From positions 2,108,001 to 2,172,000 of the forward strand of contig NZ_CP045725.1 of the NCBI RefSeq assembly GCF_009646095.1: DNA of 64,000 nucleotides, read 5' to 3'. Numbering within the stretch: the stretch's first letter is position 1; each line of letters starts with the position of its first letter. The position numbers and the translations under genes are program-made. This document shows positions 54,381 to 62,621 of this stretch, piece by piece. The notes beneath the pieces were generated by a model. It did not search any database and was not told the DNA's origin. It worked only from the letters and a program-made list of their open reading frames with translations. This DNA comes from Raineyella fluvialis (GTDB lineage: Bacteria; Actinomycetota; Actinomycetes; Propionibacteriales; Propionibacteriaceae).

Positions 54381-54502
54381 GCACCGTGGGCGATGGATCC
54401 CGCCCGGGCTCTGATCGGGCCCGAACCGCCGAGTCGGCTGATGGTTCCTGTCCAGCATCCATGAATGCGGGCGGGCCCGTGCTGCCCGCTGAAAGGGGTC
54501 CG

Positions 54503-55045
54503 ATGCCACACGACGTCCCCCAACCCCACCCCACCCGGATCACGCCCTTCACGGACCATCCGATCGTTGTCGGGATCGTGCCCGGCCAGCCCGACCTGGT
54601 CGCGCTCACCGCGATCTCCCTCGCCCGGGCCAGTGGTGCCACCCTGTACTTCGCGTACGTCGACCCGGAGCGCTCGACGGTTGAGGAGTTCGCCGACGGG
54701 ACCGTCCGGCACACTCCGCTGGACCCGGACGCGGCGGGTGACACCTGGCGCCGGACCGAGGAGGAGCTGAAGGAGGCCGCAGGCGGGTTGATGGCTCAGG
54801 CTGACGACGTGGCCTGGGAGTTCCGCTACCTGGCCGGCCGTCCCGACCGGGCGCTGACCCACCTGGCCCGTGCCATCGATGCGGCCACCTTCGTGGTGGG
54901 GGCGCAGACCGCTGGTCTGCAGGGCCGGGTGCGGGAGCTGCTGGAGGGCTCGGTGTCGTTCCACCTCACCCACCACCAGCACCGACCCGTCCTGATCGTG
55001 CCGCTGCAGGTGGTGGACTGGTACCAGCCGGTGGTGCGCGGATGA
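54503..55045 (+). CDS. Universal stress protein (UspA family)
   Basis: A 180-aa protein. IVVGIVPGQPDLVALTAISL begins the Usp fold, and VVGAQTAGLQGRVRELLEGS plus VSFHLTHHQHRPVLIVPLQ match the ATP-binding loop region (G-x-G-type) of the family. ATG 54503 follows AAAGGGG. It is coupled by ATGA to the first FluC gene. Confidence 0.88.
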   Translation: MPHDVPQPHPTRITPFTDHPIVVGIVPGQPDLVALTAISLARASGATLYFAYVDPERSTVEEFADGTVRHTPLDPDAAGDTWRRTEEELKEAAGGLMAQADDVAWEFRYLAGRPDRALTHLARAIDAATFVVGAQTAGLQGRVRELLEGSVSFHLTHHQHRPVLIVPLQVVDWYQPVVRG

Positions 55046-55503
55046 GTGGTGGTCACACCCTGCCCGCTCACCTGCGGCCGCGCCTGGTCGGACTGGTCGC
55101 CGCCGGCGGCGTGCTCGGAACCGCCGTCCGGCAGGCGCTCTCCCTGGTGGTGCCATCGGTCGGAGGCTTCCCGGTGGCGATCTTCCTGATCAACCTGACC
55201 GGCGCCTTCCTGCTGGGGCTGCTGCTCCAGGCCTTGGCCCTGTCCGGGCCGGATGAGGGCTGGCGCCGCGACCTGAGGCTCGGCGTCGGCACCGGTGTTC
55301 TCGGCGGCTACACCACGTACAGCAGTCTGGCGGTCGCTACCGGCGGTCTGCTCGGTCACGGGCAATGGGTGGTGGGCCTCGGCTACGGGCTGGGCAGCGT
55401 GCTGGTCGGCGCGTTCACCGCTGGGCTCGGCATCGTGCTCGCCGAACGGATCATGAGCGCCCGTCGATCCACCTCCCGATCCGTGCGGGGAGGGACGCGA
55501 TGA
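55042..55503 (+). CDS. crcB1: Fluoride channel subunit FluC/CrcB 1
   Basis: A 153-aa protein with four membrane helices. FLINLTGAFLLGLLLQAL has the conserved Asn and GVLGGYTTYSSLAVATG the TTYSS turn of fluoride channels. It overlaps the neighbouring genes on both sides by 4 bases. Paired genes form a two-subunit channel in several Gram-positive bacteria. Confidence 0.93.
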   Translation: MSGGHTLPAHLRPRLVGLVAAGGVLGTAVRQALSLVVPSVGGFPVAIFLINLTGAFLLGLLLQALALSGPDEGWRRDLRLGVGTGVLGGYTTYSSLAVATGGLLGHGQWVVGLGYGLGSVLVGAFTAGLGIVLAERIMSARRSTSRSVRGGTR

Positions 55504-55877
55504 GCCCGCTGGTCTTCCTCGCTGTCTGTCTCGCCGGGGGAGTGGGCGCGGCCCTGCGGTTCGTCGCCGACGGGTGGATCCGGTCCCTGGTGTCGATGCG
55601 CTTCCCGTTCGCGACCACCGTCATCAACGTCACCGGCTCGTTCGTGCTCGGCCTGGTCACCGGGGCGGCCGGGGCCCACGCGGTGCCCGCGGTCTGGTCC
55701 GCGGTGCTCGGGGCCGGCCTGCTCGGCGGCTACACCACGTTCAGCACCGCCAGTGTGGAGGCCGTCCGGCTCCTGCTGGCCCGCGACCTCGGGCTGGCGC
55801 TGCGGACCGGCTTCGGCATGCTGGCGGCCGGCGTGCTGGCTGCGCTCCTGGGACTGTGGCTGGGGGCACTGGCCTGA
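55500..55877 (+). CDS. crcB2: Fluoride channel subunit FluC/CrcB 2
   Basis: A 125-aa protein with four helices, VINVTGSFVLGLVTG and GLLGGYTTFSTASVEAVRLL as FluC signatures. It is translated with crcB1 (ATGA). It ends 19 bp from the convergent rbsD; no hairpin separates them. Confidence 0.93.
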   Translation: MSPLVFLAVCLAGGVGAALRFVADGWIRSLVSMRFPFATTVINVTGSFVLGLVTGAAGAHAVPAVWSAVLGAGLLGGYTTFSTASVEAVRLLLARDLGLALRTGFGMLAAGVLAALLGLWLGALA

Positions 55878-55896
55878 CCTGAGGGAGGCGGACGAC

Positions 55897-56289
55897 TCAG
55901 AAGGGCACCGAGCAGGTCAGGACGACGTTGGCGTAGGGGGTGTCTTCCCCCGTCCTGATGATCAGCGACGCCTCGGGTAGCCGTCGCTTGAGGTCCTCAT
56001 GGGGGAGGTACTCGAGGTCCGCGACACCGGTGGCCAGTTCACGCACCCAGGTCTCGACGACGGAGTCCCGCGCCTCGCCGGCGATCAACGCCCCTTCGAT
56101 GACGATCTCGTCCAGGACCGCCCGCAGCACCTCGGTGAACTTCGGCACTCCGCGTACGAGTGTCAGGTCGACGACCACTGCCCCGGCGGGCAAGGGGAGG
56201 CCACAGTCCGCGATGACCACCTGCTGGGTGTGGCCCAGCCGGGCGAGGCCGGCGGCCAGGGCCGGGTTGAGGATGCCCTGCTTCTTCAT
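55897..56289 (-). CDS. rbsD: D-ribose pyranase
   Basis: A 130-aa protein that interconverts ribose pyranose and furanose forms for the kinase. MKKQGILNPALAAGLARLGH has the catalytic His at its end, and IADCGLPLPAGAVVVDLTLV and GEDTPYANVVLTCSVPF complete the family pattern. It is the last gene of the ribose operon. Confidence 0.96.
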   Translation of the reverse strand: MKKQGILNPALAAGLARLGHTQQVVIADCGLPLPAGAVVVDLTLVRGVPKFTEVLRAVLDEIVIEGALIAGEARDSVVETWVRELATGVADLEYLPHEDLKRRLPEASLIIRTGEDTPYANVVLTCSVPF

Positions 56290-56292
56290 GGG

Positions 56293-57192
56293 TCACTCCG
56301 GGAGTTCGTCGAGGCTGCGCGGGTAGGAGGGCTGGGCGCCGTGGTGGCGGACGGAGGCGGCGGCGAATCTGACCGCGAATCGGGCCGCCTCGACAAGGTC
56401 GTCGCCCCGGTCGAGCCGAGCCGCCAACGCTCCGACGTAGGCGTCTCCGGCTCCCACGGTGTCCACGACGTGGACGTGCGGTGAAGGGACCTGGGTCGTG
56501 CCGCCGCTGGTCACGACGATGCAGCCGTCCGCTCCCACCGTCACCACGACACTGGGAACCCCCGCGCGGTGCAGGCGTTCCGCCAGGACCTGGGGTGCTT
56601 CCTCACCGGCGGATGCACCGGTCAGGATCTCGAGGGCGGCCGCGGCTTCGATCTCGTTGACGACCAGTGGGTCCGCCCGCCGCAGCACATCGGCTGCGAC
56701 CGGGACGGCCGGCGCCAGATTCACGACCAGCCGACCGGCCGCTGCCCGGGCCACGGCCGCCACGGCTTCCACGGGCAACTCGCCCTGGACCACGACCAGG
56801 TCGGCCGTCGCGTACGCGGGAGCCGCCTCGGCGACGGCGTCGGCATCCATGGATCCGTTCGCGCCCGCCACCACGACGATGGAGTTCTCGCCATCGGCAT
56901 CGGTCGTCACCACCGCGAGCCCGGTCGGTAGTTCATCGACGCGCACCGCGCTCAGGTCCACGCCGGCGTCACGCAACAGGCGCAGCGCCACCTGGCCCTG
57001 TGCGTCGTCACCGATCGCACCGACCATGACGACATCCGCGCCCGCCAGCCGGGCGGCCAGGGCCTGATTGGCCCCCTTGCCGCCCGGCTGGGTGTCACTG
57101 GAGATCCCCAGCACCGTCTCACCGGGCCGCGGCAGGTCTGCCACCCGGAGCAGGAGATCGGCGTTGAGGGATCCGACGACGGCAACGGTCAC
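56293..57192 (-). CDS. rbsK: Ribokinase
   Basis: A 299-aa PfkB-family kinase that makes ribose-5-phosphate. GGKGANQALAARLAGADVVM and DTVGAGDAYVGALAARLDRG hold the two family signatures, the latter with the catalytic Asp. The GTG start overlaps the rbsB stop (GTGA). Confidence 0.96.
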   Translation of the reverse strand: MTVAVVGSLNADLLLRVADLPRPGETVLGISSDTQPGGKGANQALAARLAGADVVMVGAIGDDAQGQVALRLLRDAGVDLSAVRVDELPTGLAVVTTDADGENSIVVVAGANGSMDADAVAEAAPAYATADLVVVQGELPVEAVAAVARAAAGRLVVNLAPAVPVAADVLRRADPLVVNEIEAAAALEILTGASAGEEAPQVLAERLHRAGVPSVVVTVGADGCIVVTSGGTTQVPSPHVHVVDTVGAGDAYVGALAARLDRGDDLVEAARFAVRFAAASVRHHGAQPSYPRSLDELPE

Positions 57193-58148
57193 TTCTGGTA
57201 TCCGCTCACGTTGTCCTTGGTCACCGTCTTCACCGGCACCGGAATGCTCTTCTGGGCCGTGCCGCCAACCGCGTTGATGGCCTGGTCCACGGCCAGCTTC
57301 CCGAGCTCGGCGGGCTGCTGAGCGATGTCGGCGGCCATCGTGCCGTCCGACACGGCCTTGATCCCGTCCGGGGTGCCGTCGAAGCCGACCACCATCACGG
57401 ACTTGCCCGCCTTGTCACCGAGGGCCTTGATGGCGCCCAGTGCCATCTCGTCGTTCTCGGCGAAGATCGCCGTGGCCTCGGGGTGGGCCTGCAGCAGGTT
57501 GGTCGCGACGTTGAGCCCTTGGGTACGGTCGAAGTTCGCCGTCTGGGTGGCGACGATCGAGAGGTTGGGGTACTTCTTCAGCGTCTCGCTGAACCCCTTG
57601 CCGCGGTCGATGGATGCCGACGTGCCGGGGGTGCCCTGGAGCCAGATCACCTTGCCCGTGCTGTGCGTGGCCTGGGCCAGAGCGTCGGCGGCCTGACCGC
57701 CACCGGCGACGTTGTCGGAGGCGATGAACGAGGCCACGTCGACGCCCTCGACGCCGCGGTCGACCGCGACGACCGGGACTTTCGCCCCGATGAGCGCCTT
57801 GACGCCGCCCGCCACGGCCTTCGAGTCGACCGGGTTGACGATGACTGCCTTGGCGCCCGAGGTCTGGGCGTTGCTGAGCTGGTTGAGCTGGGTCGAGGCG
57901 TCGTTCTGGGCGTCCGAGACGAGCAGGTCGACCCCCTTGGCCTTCGCCTCGGCCTGGGCGCCGTCGCGCAGCGACACGAAGAAGGGGTTGTTCATGGTCG
58001 AGATCGCCATCGCGATCTTCGTGCCGGAGGAGCTGGCCGAGCCGCTGGCGCTCGGACTGCCGTTACCGGAGCAGCCGGCGACGAGGACGACGCTGAGGCC
58101 GGTGGCCGCCAGCAGGGCGAGCCCGCGGCGGGTGAGGTTGATGGACAT
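57189..58148 (-). CDS. rbsB: Ribose ABC transporter substrate-binding lipoprotein
   Basis: A 319-aa lipoprotein. The signal ends in VVLVAGC, a lipobox whose Cys would be acylated, followed by a Ser/Gly linker. The binding-protein fold starts IAMAISTMNNPFFVSLRDGA and includes VVAVDRGVEG and FAENDEMALGAIKALGD. AGGGAAG lies before ATG 58148; the frame upstream of this covers the rbsC end. Confidence 0.95.
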   Translation of the reverse strand: MSINLTRRGLALLAATGLSVVLVAGCSGNGSPSASGSASSSGTKIAMAISTMNNPFFVSLRDGAQAEAKAKGVDLLVSDAQNDASTQLNQLSNAQTSGAKAVIVNPVDSKAVAGGVKALIGAKVPVVAVDRGVEGVDVASFIASDNVAGGGQAADALAQATHSTGKVIWLQGTPGTSASIDRGKGFSETLKKYPNLSIVATQTANFDRTQGLNVATNLLQAHPEATAIFAENDEMALGAIKALGDKAGKSVMVVGFDGTPDGIKAVSDGTMAADIAQQPAELGKLAVDQAINAVGGTAQKSIPVPVKTVTKDNVSGYQK

Positions 58149-58219
58149 GTCTTCCCTTTCTCTTCCTTGAGAATCGGTGGGGTACTGCGTTGCTGGGGGA
58201 GCTGGGGACGTGAGCGGGG

Positions 58220-59205
58220 TCAGTGCGAAGGCTCGTGGCGGCGCAGGACATCGAGTGCCACCGCGATGGCGATGACGAGCCCGATGACGACCTGTTGCCA
58301 GAAGGACGAGACGTTGAGGATGTTCAGACCGTTGCGGATGACCGCCAGGAGGAGGGCCCCACCACGGTCCCGGAGATCCGGCCGACGCCACCTGCCAGCG
58401 ACGCGCCGCCGATGACGACGGACGCGATGGCGTCGAGCTCGTAGCCGGTAGCTGCCTGGGGCGCCGCGGTGAAGAGGCGTCCGGCCAGGACCAGGCCGGC
58501 CATGGAGGTGAACAGCCCGGACAGTGCGAAGACCAGCACCTGGACGCCCCTGACCGGGATGCCTGACAGGCGGGCGGCCTCGAAGTTGCCGCCGACGGCG
58601 TACATGGAGCGGCCGACGGCCGTGTTGTTGAGGATGAACGAGGCGATCAGCCCCATCACCACCATCACGACGATCGGCATCGGGACCGGCCCCACCGACC
58701 CGCCGAGGAAGTTCACCGCATCAGGGGTGGCGATCGGCTGTCCGCCCGAGATCACCAGCGTCAGGCCGCGGGCGACCGAGAGCATCGCCAGGGTCGCGAT
58801 GAAGCTGGGCAGGTGGAGGAAGGCGTTCGCCAGACCGTTGACCGTCCCGAACAGCGTTCCGACGAGGAGCCCGAGGATCAACGCCACGGCGCCCGGAAGG
58901 CCCATCTGCGTGAACGCGTACGCGGAAACCATTCCGGCGATGGCGGCGACACTGCCCACGGACAGGTCGATACCCGCCGCCACGATGACGAAGGTCATGC
59001 CGAACGCCATGATCGCGACAGTGGCTGCCTGGATGCCGATGTTCAGGATGTTCGCCGCACTCAGGAAAGCGGGTGTCGCGAGCGCGAGGGCGCCGCACAG
59101 GATGACGAGACCGACCAGGGCGCCGTTGTTCGCCAGGAAGGACCGCACCAGATGGCCCGCGGAGGGCCTGGCCCGGCGTACTGCCGCATTCTCGTTGACG
59201 CTCAT
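58220..59205 (-). CDS. rbsC: Ribose ABC transporter permease, frameshifted as sequenced
   Basis: A membrane permease with about ten helices. AAGIDLSVGSVAAIAGMVSA and SIASVVIGGASLAGGVG-type segments are typical RbsC. The reading from ATG 59205 ends prematurely at 58324 after GRISGTVVGP. Adding one base in the C4 run at 58357-58360 (plus strand) restores GTVVGALLLAVIRNG and a 328-aa protein ending RRHEPSH at 58220. An intact rbsC is expected, since all other operon genes are complete. Confidence 0.85.
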
Positions 59206-59220
59206 GCGTTCACTCCTCGC

Positions 59221-60720
59221 TCACGCGCCGATTTCGGCGTTGTTGACGTTCTTCACGGCGAGTGTCATCACCGCGTCCTGGGTGGCTTCGGCTGCGGGCA
59301 TCTCGCCGGTGATCTGCCCTTCCGACATCACGAGGATGCGGTCGGACATGCCGAGCACTTCGGGCAACTCCGACGAGGCCATCAGCACCGCTCCGCCGCC
59401 CTCCACCACCGCATTGATCAGTTCGTAGATCTCGACCTTCGCGCCGACATCGACGCCGCGCGTGGGTTCGTCGAGCAACAGGACCTTCGATCCGGCGAGC
59501 ACCCACCGCCCGAAGACGACCTTCTGCTGGTTGCCGCCGGACAGGTCGCGGACCCGTTGGTCGATACTGTGCATCCGGATCCGGAGCCGCTCGGAGACGG
59601 ATCGGGCCCGTGCCCGCTGACCGCGGCGATCCGGGATGCCCAGATGCGCCGAACTGAAGAGGGTGGCCAGGCCCAGGTTCTCCCAGATCGAGCCGCCGAG
59701 GACGAGCCCCTGCTGCTTACGGTCCTCCGGAACGTGGCCCAACCCTGCGGCGATGCTGTTGGCCACCCGGCCCCGCTTCAGCCGGCGTCCGGCCACCCGG
59801 ACACTGCCGGCGTCGTACCTGTCGACGCCCGCCAATGCGCGGATGACCTCGGTCCGGCCGGCGCCCATCAGGCCGGCGAGGCCCACCACCTCACCGGCAT
59901 GCACCGTGAAGCTGATGTCGGAGAACTTGCCAGCGCTCGACAGCCCCTCCACCTGGAGGAGCTCCTCCCCGAGCTGGGCCTGCCGAGGTGGGAACTGCTG
60001 GTCGATCGGGCGCCCGACCATGAGCTTCACCAGCTCCGGCTCCGGGGTGTCCGGAGGGACCTGGGCGACCAGGTGCCCGTCCCGCAGGACCGAAACGACG
60101 TCGCCGACCAGCGGGATCTCATCCAGGTGGTGGCTGATGAAGGCCATCGCCACGCCACGTTCCTTGAGCCGGTGCATGATCGTGAAGAGCTGCTCGATCT
60201 CCCTGCCCGTCAGGGCGGCGGTCGGCTCGTCCAGGATGAGCACGCGGCTGTTCACGGACAGCGCCTTGGCGATCTCGACGAGTTGCTGCTGGGCGATGCC
60301 CAGTCTGCCGACGGGCGTGTCGACGTCGAGGGGCAGGCCGACGGCGTCGAGAGCCTCGCGAGCGATGGAACGGGCCCTGGGCCGCGACAGGACGCCGAGG
60401 TGGGTCGGGAAGCGTCCGAGGACGACATTCTCGGCGATGGACAGGCTGGGTACGAGGTTCAGTTCCTGGTGGATCGTGGCGATGCCCAGCGCTTCCGCCG
60501 CCCGCGGGTCGGAGATGTGCACCGGTTCGCCGTCGACGAGGATCCGGCCGGAGTCCGGTCGGTGGATGCCGGCGACCATCTTGATCAGCGTCGACTTCCC
60601 CGCGCCGTTCTCGCCCAGGAGGACATGTACCTTGCCCGGCTCGATGGTCAGCGACACGTCCTCGATGACGCGTACGGGGCCGAACGACTTGGACACGTGG
60701 TCGAGTTGGACGGTCGTCAT
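59221..60720 (-). CDS. rbsA: Ribose ABC transporter ATP-binding protein
   Basis: A 499-aa duplicated ATPase. The first half has Walker A LLGENGAGKSTLIKM and VLILDEPTAALT. The second half has the degenerate GLMGAGRTEVIRAL, RDLSGGNQQKVVFGRWV and LLLDEPTRGVD, as is normal for RbsA. ATG 60720 overlaps the rbsR stop; the frame upstream shadows rbsR. Confidence 0.96.
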   Translation of the reverse strand: MTTVQLDHVSKSFGPVRVIEDVSLTIEPGKVHVLLGENGAGKSTLIKMVAGIHRPDSGRILVDGEPVHISDPRAAEALGIATIHQELNLVPSLSIAENVVLGRFPTHLGVLSRPRARSIAREALDAVGLPLDVDTPVGRLGIAQQQLVEIAKALSVNSRVLILDEPTAALTGREIEQLFTIMHRLKERGVAMAFISHHLDEIPLVGDVVSVLRDGHLVAQVPPDTPEPELVKLMVGRPIDQQFPPRQAQLGEELLQVEGLSSAGKFSDISFTVHAGEVVGLAGLMGAGRTEVIRALAGVDRYDAGSVRVAGRRLKRGRVANSIAAGLGHVPEDRKQQGLVLGGSIWENLGLATLFSSAHLGIPDRRGQRARARSVSERLRIRMHSIDQRVRDLSGGNQQKVVFGRWVLAGSKVLLLDEPTRGVDVGAKVEIYELINAVVEGGGAVLMASSELPEVLGMSDRILVMSEGQITGEMPAAEATQDAVMTLAVKNVNNAEIGA

Positions 60721-61727
60721 GGCCGAGTCCTTCTGTTCGGTCGTCCGGTGGAGTCGCGAACGATGAGTGAGGTGGGGAGTGTGACGTGCGGGTGCGAGAG
60801 CTCCTGACCCGACAGCAGCGCCACGAGGAGGTCGACCACTGCCTCTCCCATCCCGTCCACGTCCTGACGGATGGCCGTGAGGGCGGGGGAAACGACCCGG
60901 AAGACGGGAAAGTCGTCGAACGACGCCACGCTGATGTCGCCGGGTGCTCGGAAGTCGGGGCCGGACCAGAGGTCGAGGCACTCCATCGTGTGCGGACCGT
61001 ACGCGAACACCACTGCCGTGCAGCCGTCCTCGACGAGCCGCCGAAAGGCTTCACGGGGCCCTGCGGCGTCGGCTCCGCGTTCGATGCGCACGCCCTCGGA
61101 GAAGTACTGCGGCGCGGCCGAGGCGAAATAGTCATGTCGCTCGCGGCCGGTCGAGGTTCCCAGGGGGCCGGCCACCAGTCCGCACCGGGTGTGTCCGAGT
61201 CCGGCCAGGTGGGCGAACGCGGCCCCCAGCCCCATCGCACTGTCGCTGACCGCGTAGGGAATGTCGAAGCCGTCGGCGATGCGGTCGACGAAGACGAGAG
61301 GCAGTTGGGCCGCCACGAGCGTTCGGAGGGCGGCGGACTGAGGGTTCTGCGGTGCCAGGATGAGGCCGTCGACGCGCTGCTGGGTCACGTGTTGCAGGAA
61401 GAGGTCCTGCGTCGATTCGTCCTCCGAGGCGTTGCCCAGGATCATCGCGTAGCCGCTCGAGGCCAACCGCGTCTGGATCGTGTGTGCCAGGTAGGCGAAG
61501 TGTGGGTTCCGGATGTCACTGACGAGGAGGCCGACCACGCCGGTCCTCGACATCCGCAACGACCGCGCCACGCCATTGGGGGAGTAGCCCATGTCGGCGG
61601 CCGCCTTGCGTACGGCCGATCGTGCCCGCTCCGACGTCTGGTCCGAGCCCGTCAGCACGCGGGAAGCGGTGGCAGGAGAGACTCCCGCCTTCGCGGCGAC
61701 GTCCCGGATGGTGACGGTGCGTGGCAC
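60717..61727 (-). CDS. rbsR: LacI-family repressor of the ribose operon
   Basis: A 336-aa regulator. The N-terminal helix-turn-helix is TIRDVAAKAGVSPATASRVL. The sugar-binding domain follows (VVGLLVSDIRNPHFAYLAHT, CTAVVFAYGPHTMECLDL). GTG 61727 has AAGGAGC upstream. It is the first gene of the operon, so it controls itself as well as rbsACBKD. Ribose or a derivative is the likely inducer. Confidence 0.93.
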   Translation of the reverse strand: MPRTVTIRDVAAKAGVSPATASRVLTGSDQTSERARSAVRKAAADMGYSPNGVARSLRMSRTGVVGLLVSDIRNPHFAYLAHTIQTRLASSGYAMILGNASEDESTQDLFLQHVTQQRVDGLILAPQNPQSAALRTLVAAQLPLVFVDRIADGFDIPYAVSDSAMGLGAAFAHLAGLGHTRCGLVAGPLGTSTGRERHDYFASAAPQYFSEGVRIERGADAAGPREAFRRLVEDGCTAVVFAYGPHTMECLDLWSGPDFRAPGDISVASFDDFPVFRVVSPALTAIRQDVDGMGEAVVDLLVALLSGQELSHPHVTLPTSLIVRDSTGRPNRRTRP

Positions 61728-61750
61728 TCCAAGCTCCTTTGCGTGGATGT

Positions 61751-61772
61751 AAACGATTCCATGGATTCGTTT
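61751..61772. promoter_or_regulatory. LacI-type operator of the ribose operon
   Basis: AAACGATTCCA followed by TGGATTCGTTT form a 22-bp near-perfect palindrome with a central CATG and one mismatch per arm. It lies 24 bp upstream of the rbsR start codon, suited to repression and auto-control. Confidence 0.82.
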
Positions 61773-61974
61773 CCATGAGTCTGCACCTCGGGGCCGGATG
61801 TGTCAACGGGGTCCCGCGGAGGCGCAGGACGTCGTTCCTCGCCCGGGACGCAGATCCGCCGCACTCCCGTCCGTTCGGCGCCAATGAGGCGGGAGCGGAC
61901 GACAATGCGGCGGATGAAGTCTTACCGGGATGGGCTCGTGCGATCAGGCCTCAGGTCGTGAGGCCTCGGCCCGG

Positions 61975-62538
61975 TCAGTAGTGGTTGACCTGCAGCTGCT
62001 CGTAGTCGGTGCCCTTGGCGCGATCCATCGAGGCGCGGATCTCGGCCTCGGCGTCGTCGCGCGAGGCCCAGGTCGCACCTTCGACCGACTTGCCGGGCTC
62101 GAGGTCCTTGTAGACCGTGAAGAAGTGCTCGATCTCCAGGAGCTGGAACTCCGGGATGTCCTCGAGGTCCTGCAGGTGGTCACGACGGTGGTCGGCGACC
62201 GGCACGCACAGCACCTTGTCGTCGCCGCCGGCCTCGTCACGCATGCGGAACATGCCGATCGCGCGGCACTTGATCAGGCAGCCCGGGAAGGTCGGCTCGG
62301 GGACCAGCACCATCGCGTCCAGCGGGTCGCCGTCCTGGCCCAGCGTGGTCTCGATGAAGCCGTAGTCGGAGGGGTACTGCGTCGCAGTGAAGAGCGTGCG
62401 GTCGAGGACGATCCGGCCCGTGTGGTGGTCCATCTCGTACTTGTTCTTGGTGCCCTTGGGGATCTCGATGGTCACGTAGAACTCCAGCCCACTGGGCTGC
62501 GTCGCCGAACCACCCGACACTCGGTAATCGTCAGTCAC
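61975..62538 (-). CDS. ppa: Inorganic pyrophosphatase
   Basis: A 187-aa family I enzyme that hydrolyses pyrophosphate. [20 protein letters not shown] and [14 protein letters not shown] carry the conserved acidic metal site. Length is normal. GTG 62538 is the start, with GAGAG upstream. It is divergent from dacB. Confidence 0.95.
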   Translation of the reverse strand: MTDDYRVSGGSATQPSGLEFYVTIEIPKGTKNKYEMDHHTGRIVLDRTLFTATQYPSDYGFIETTLGQDGDPLDAMVLVPEPTFPGCLIKCRAIGMFRMRDEAGGDDKVLCVPVADHRRDHLQDLEDIPEFQLLEIEHFFTVYKDLEPGKSVEGATWASRDDAEAEIRASMDRAKGTDYEQLQVNHY

Positions 62539-62621
62539 CTTTGGCTCTCTCTATCATTTGTCCGGACCGGTCACGGGCGAGACTACCGAACCGACTGGCG
62601 GGGTGTGAGGAGTGTGCTGCA

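Noticed and set aside
54386-54502. Leaderless N-terminal extension of the universal stress protein from GTG 54386
   Set aside because: The added 39 residues look unlike Usp proteins, whereas ATG 54503 has AAAGGGG before it; kept only as a note.
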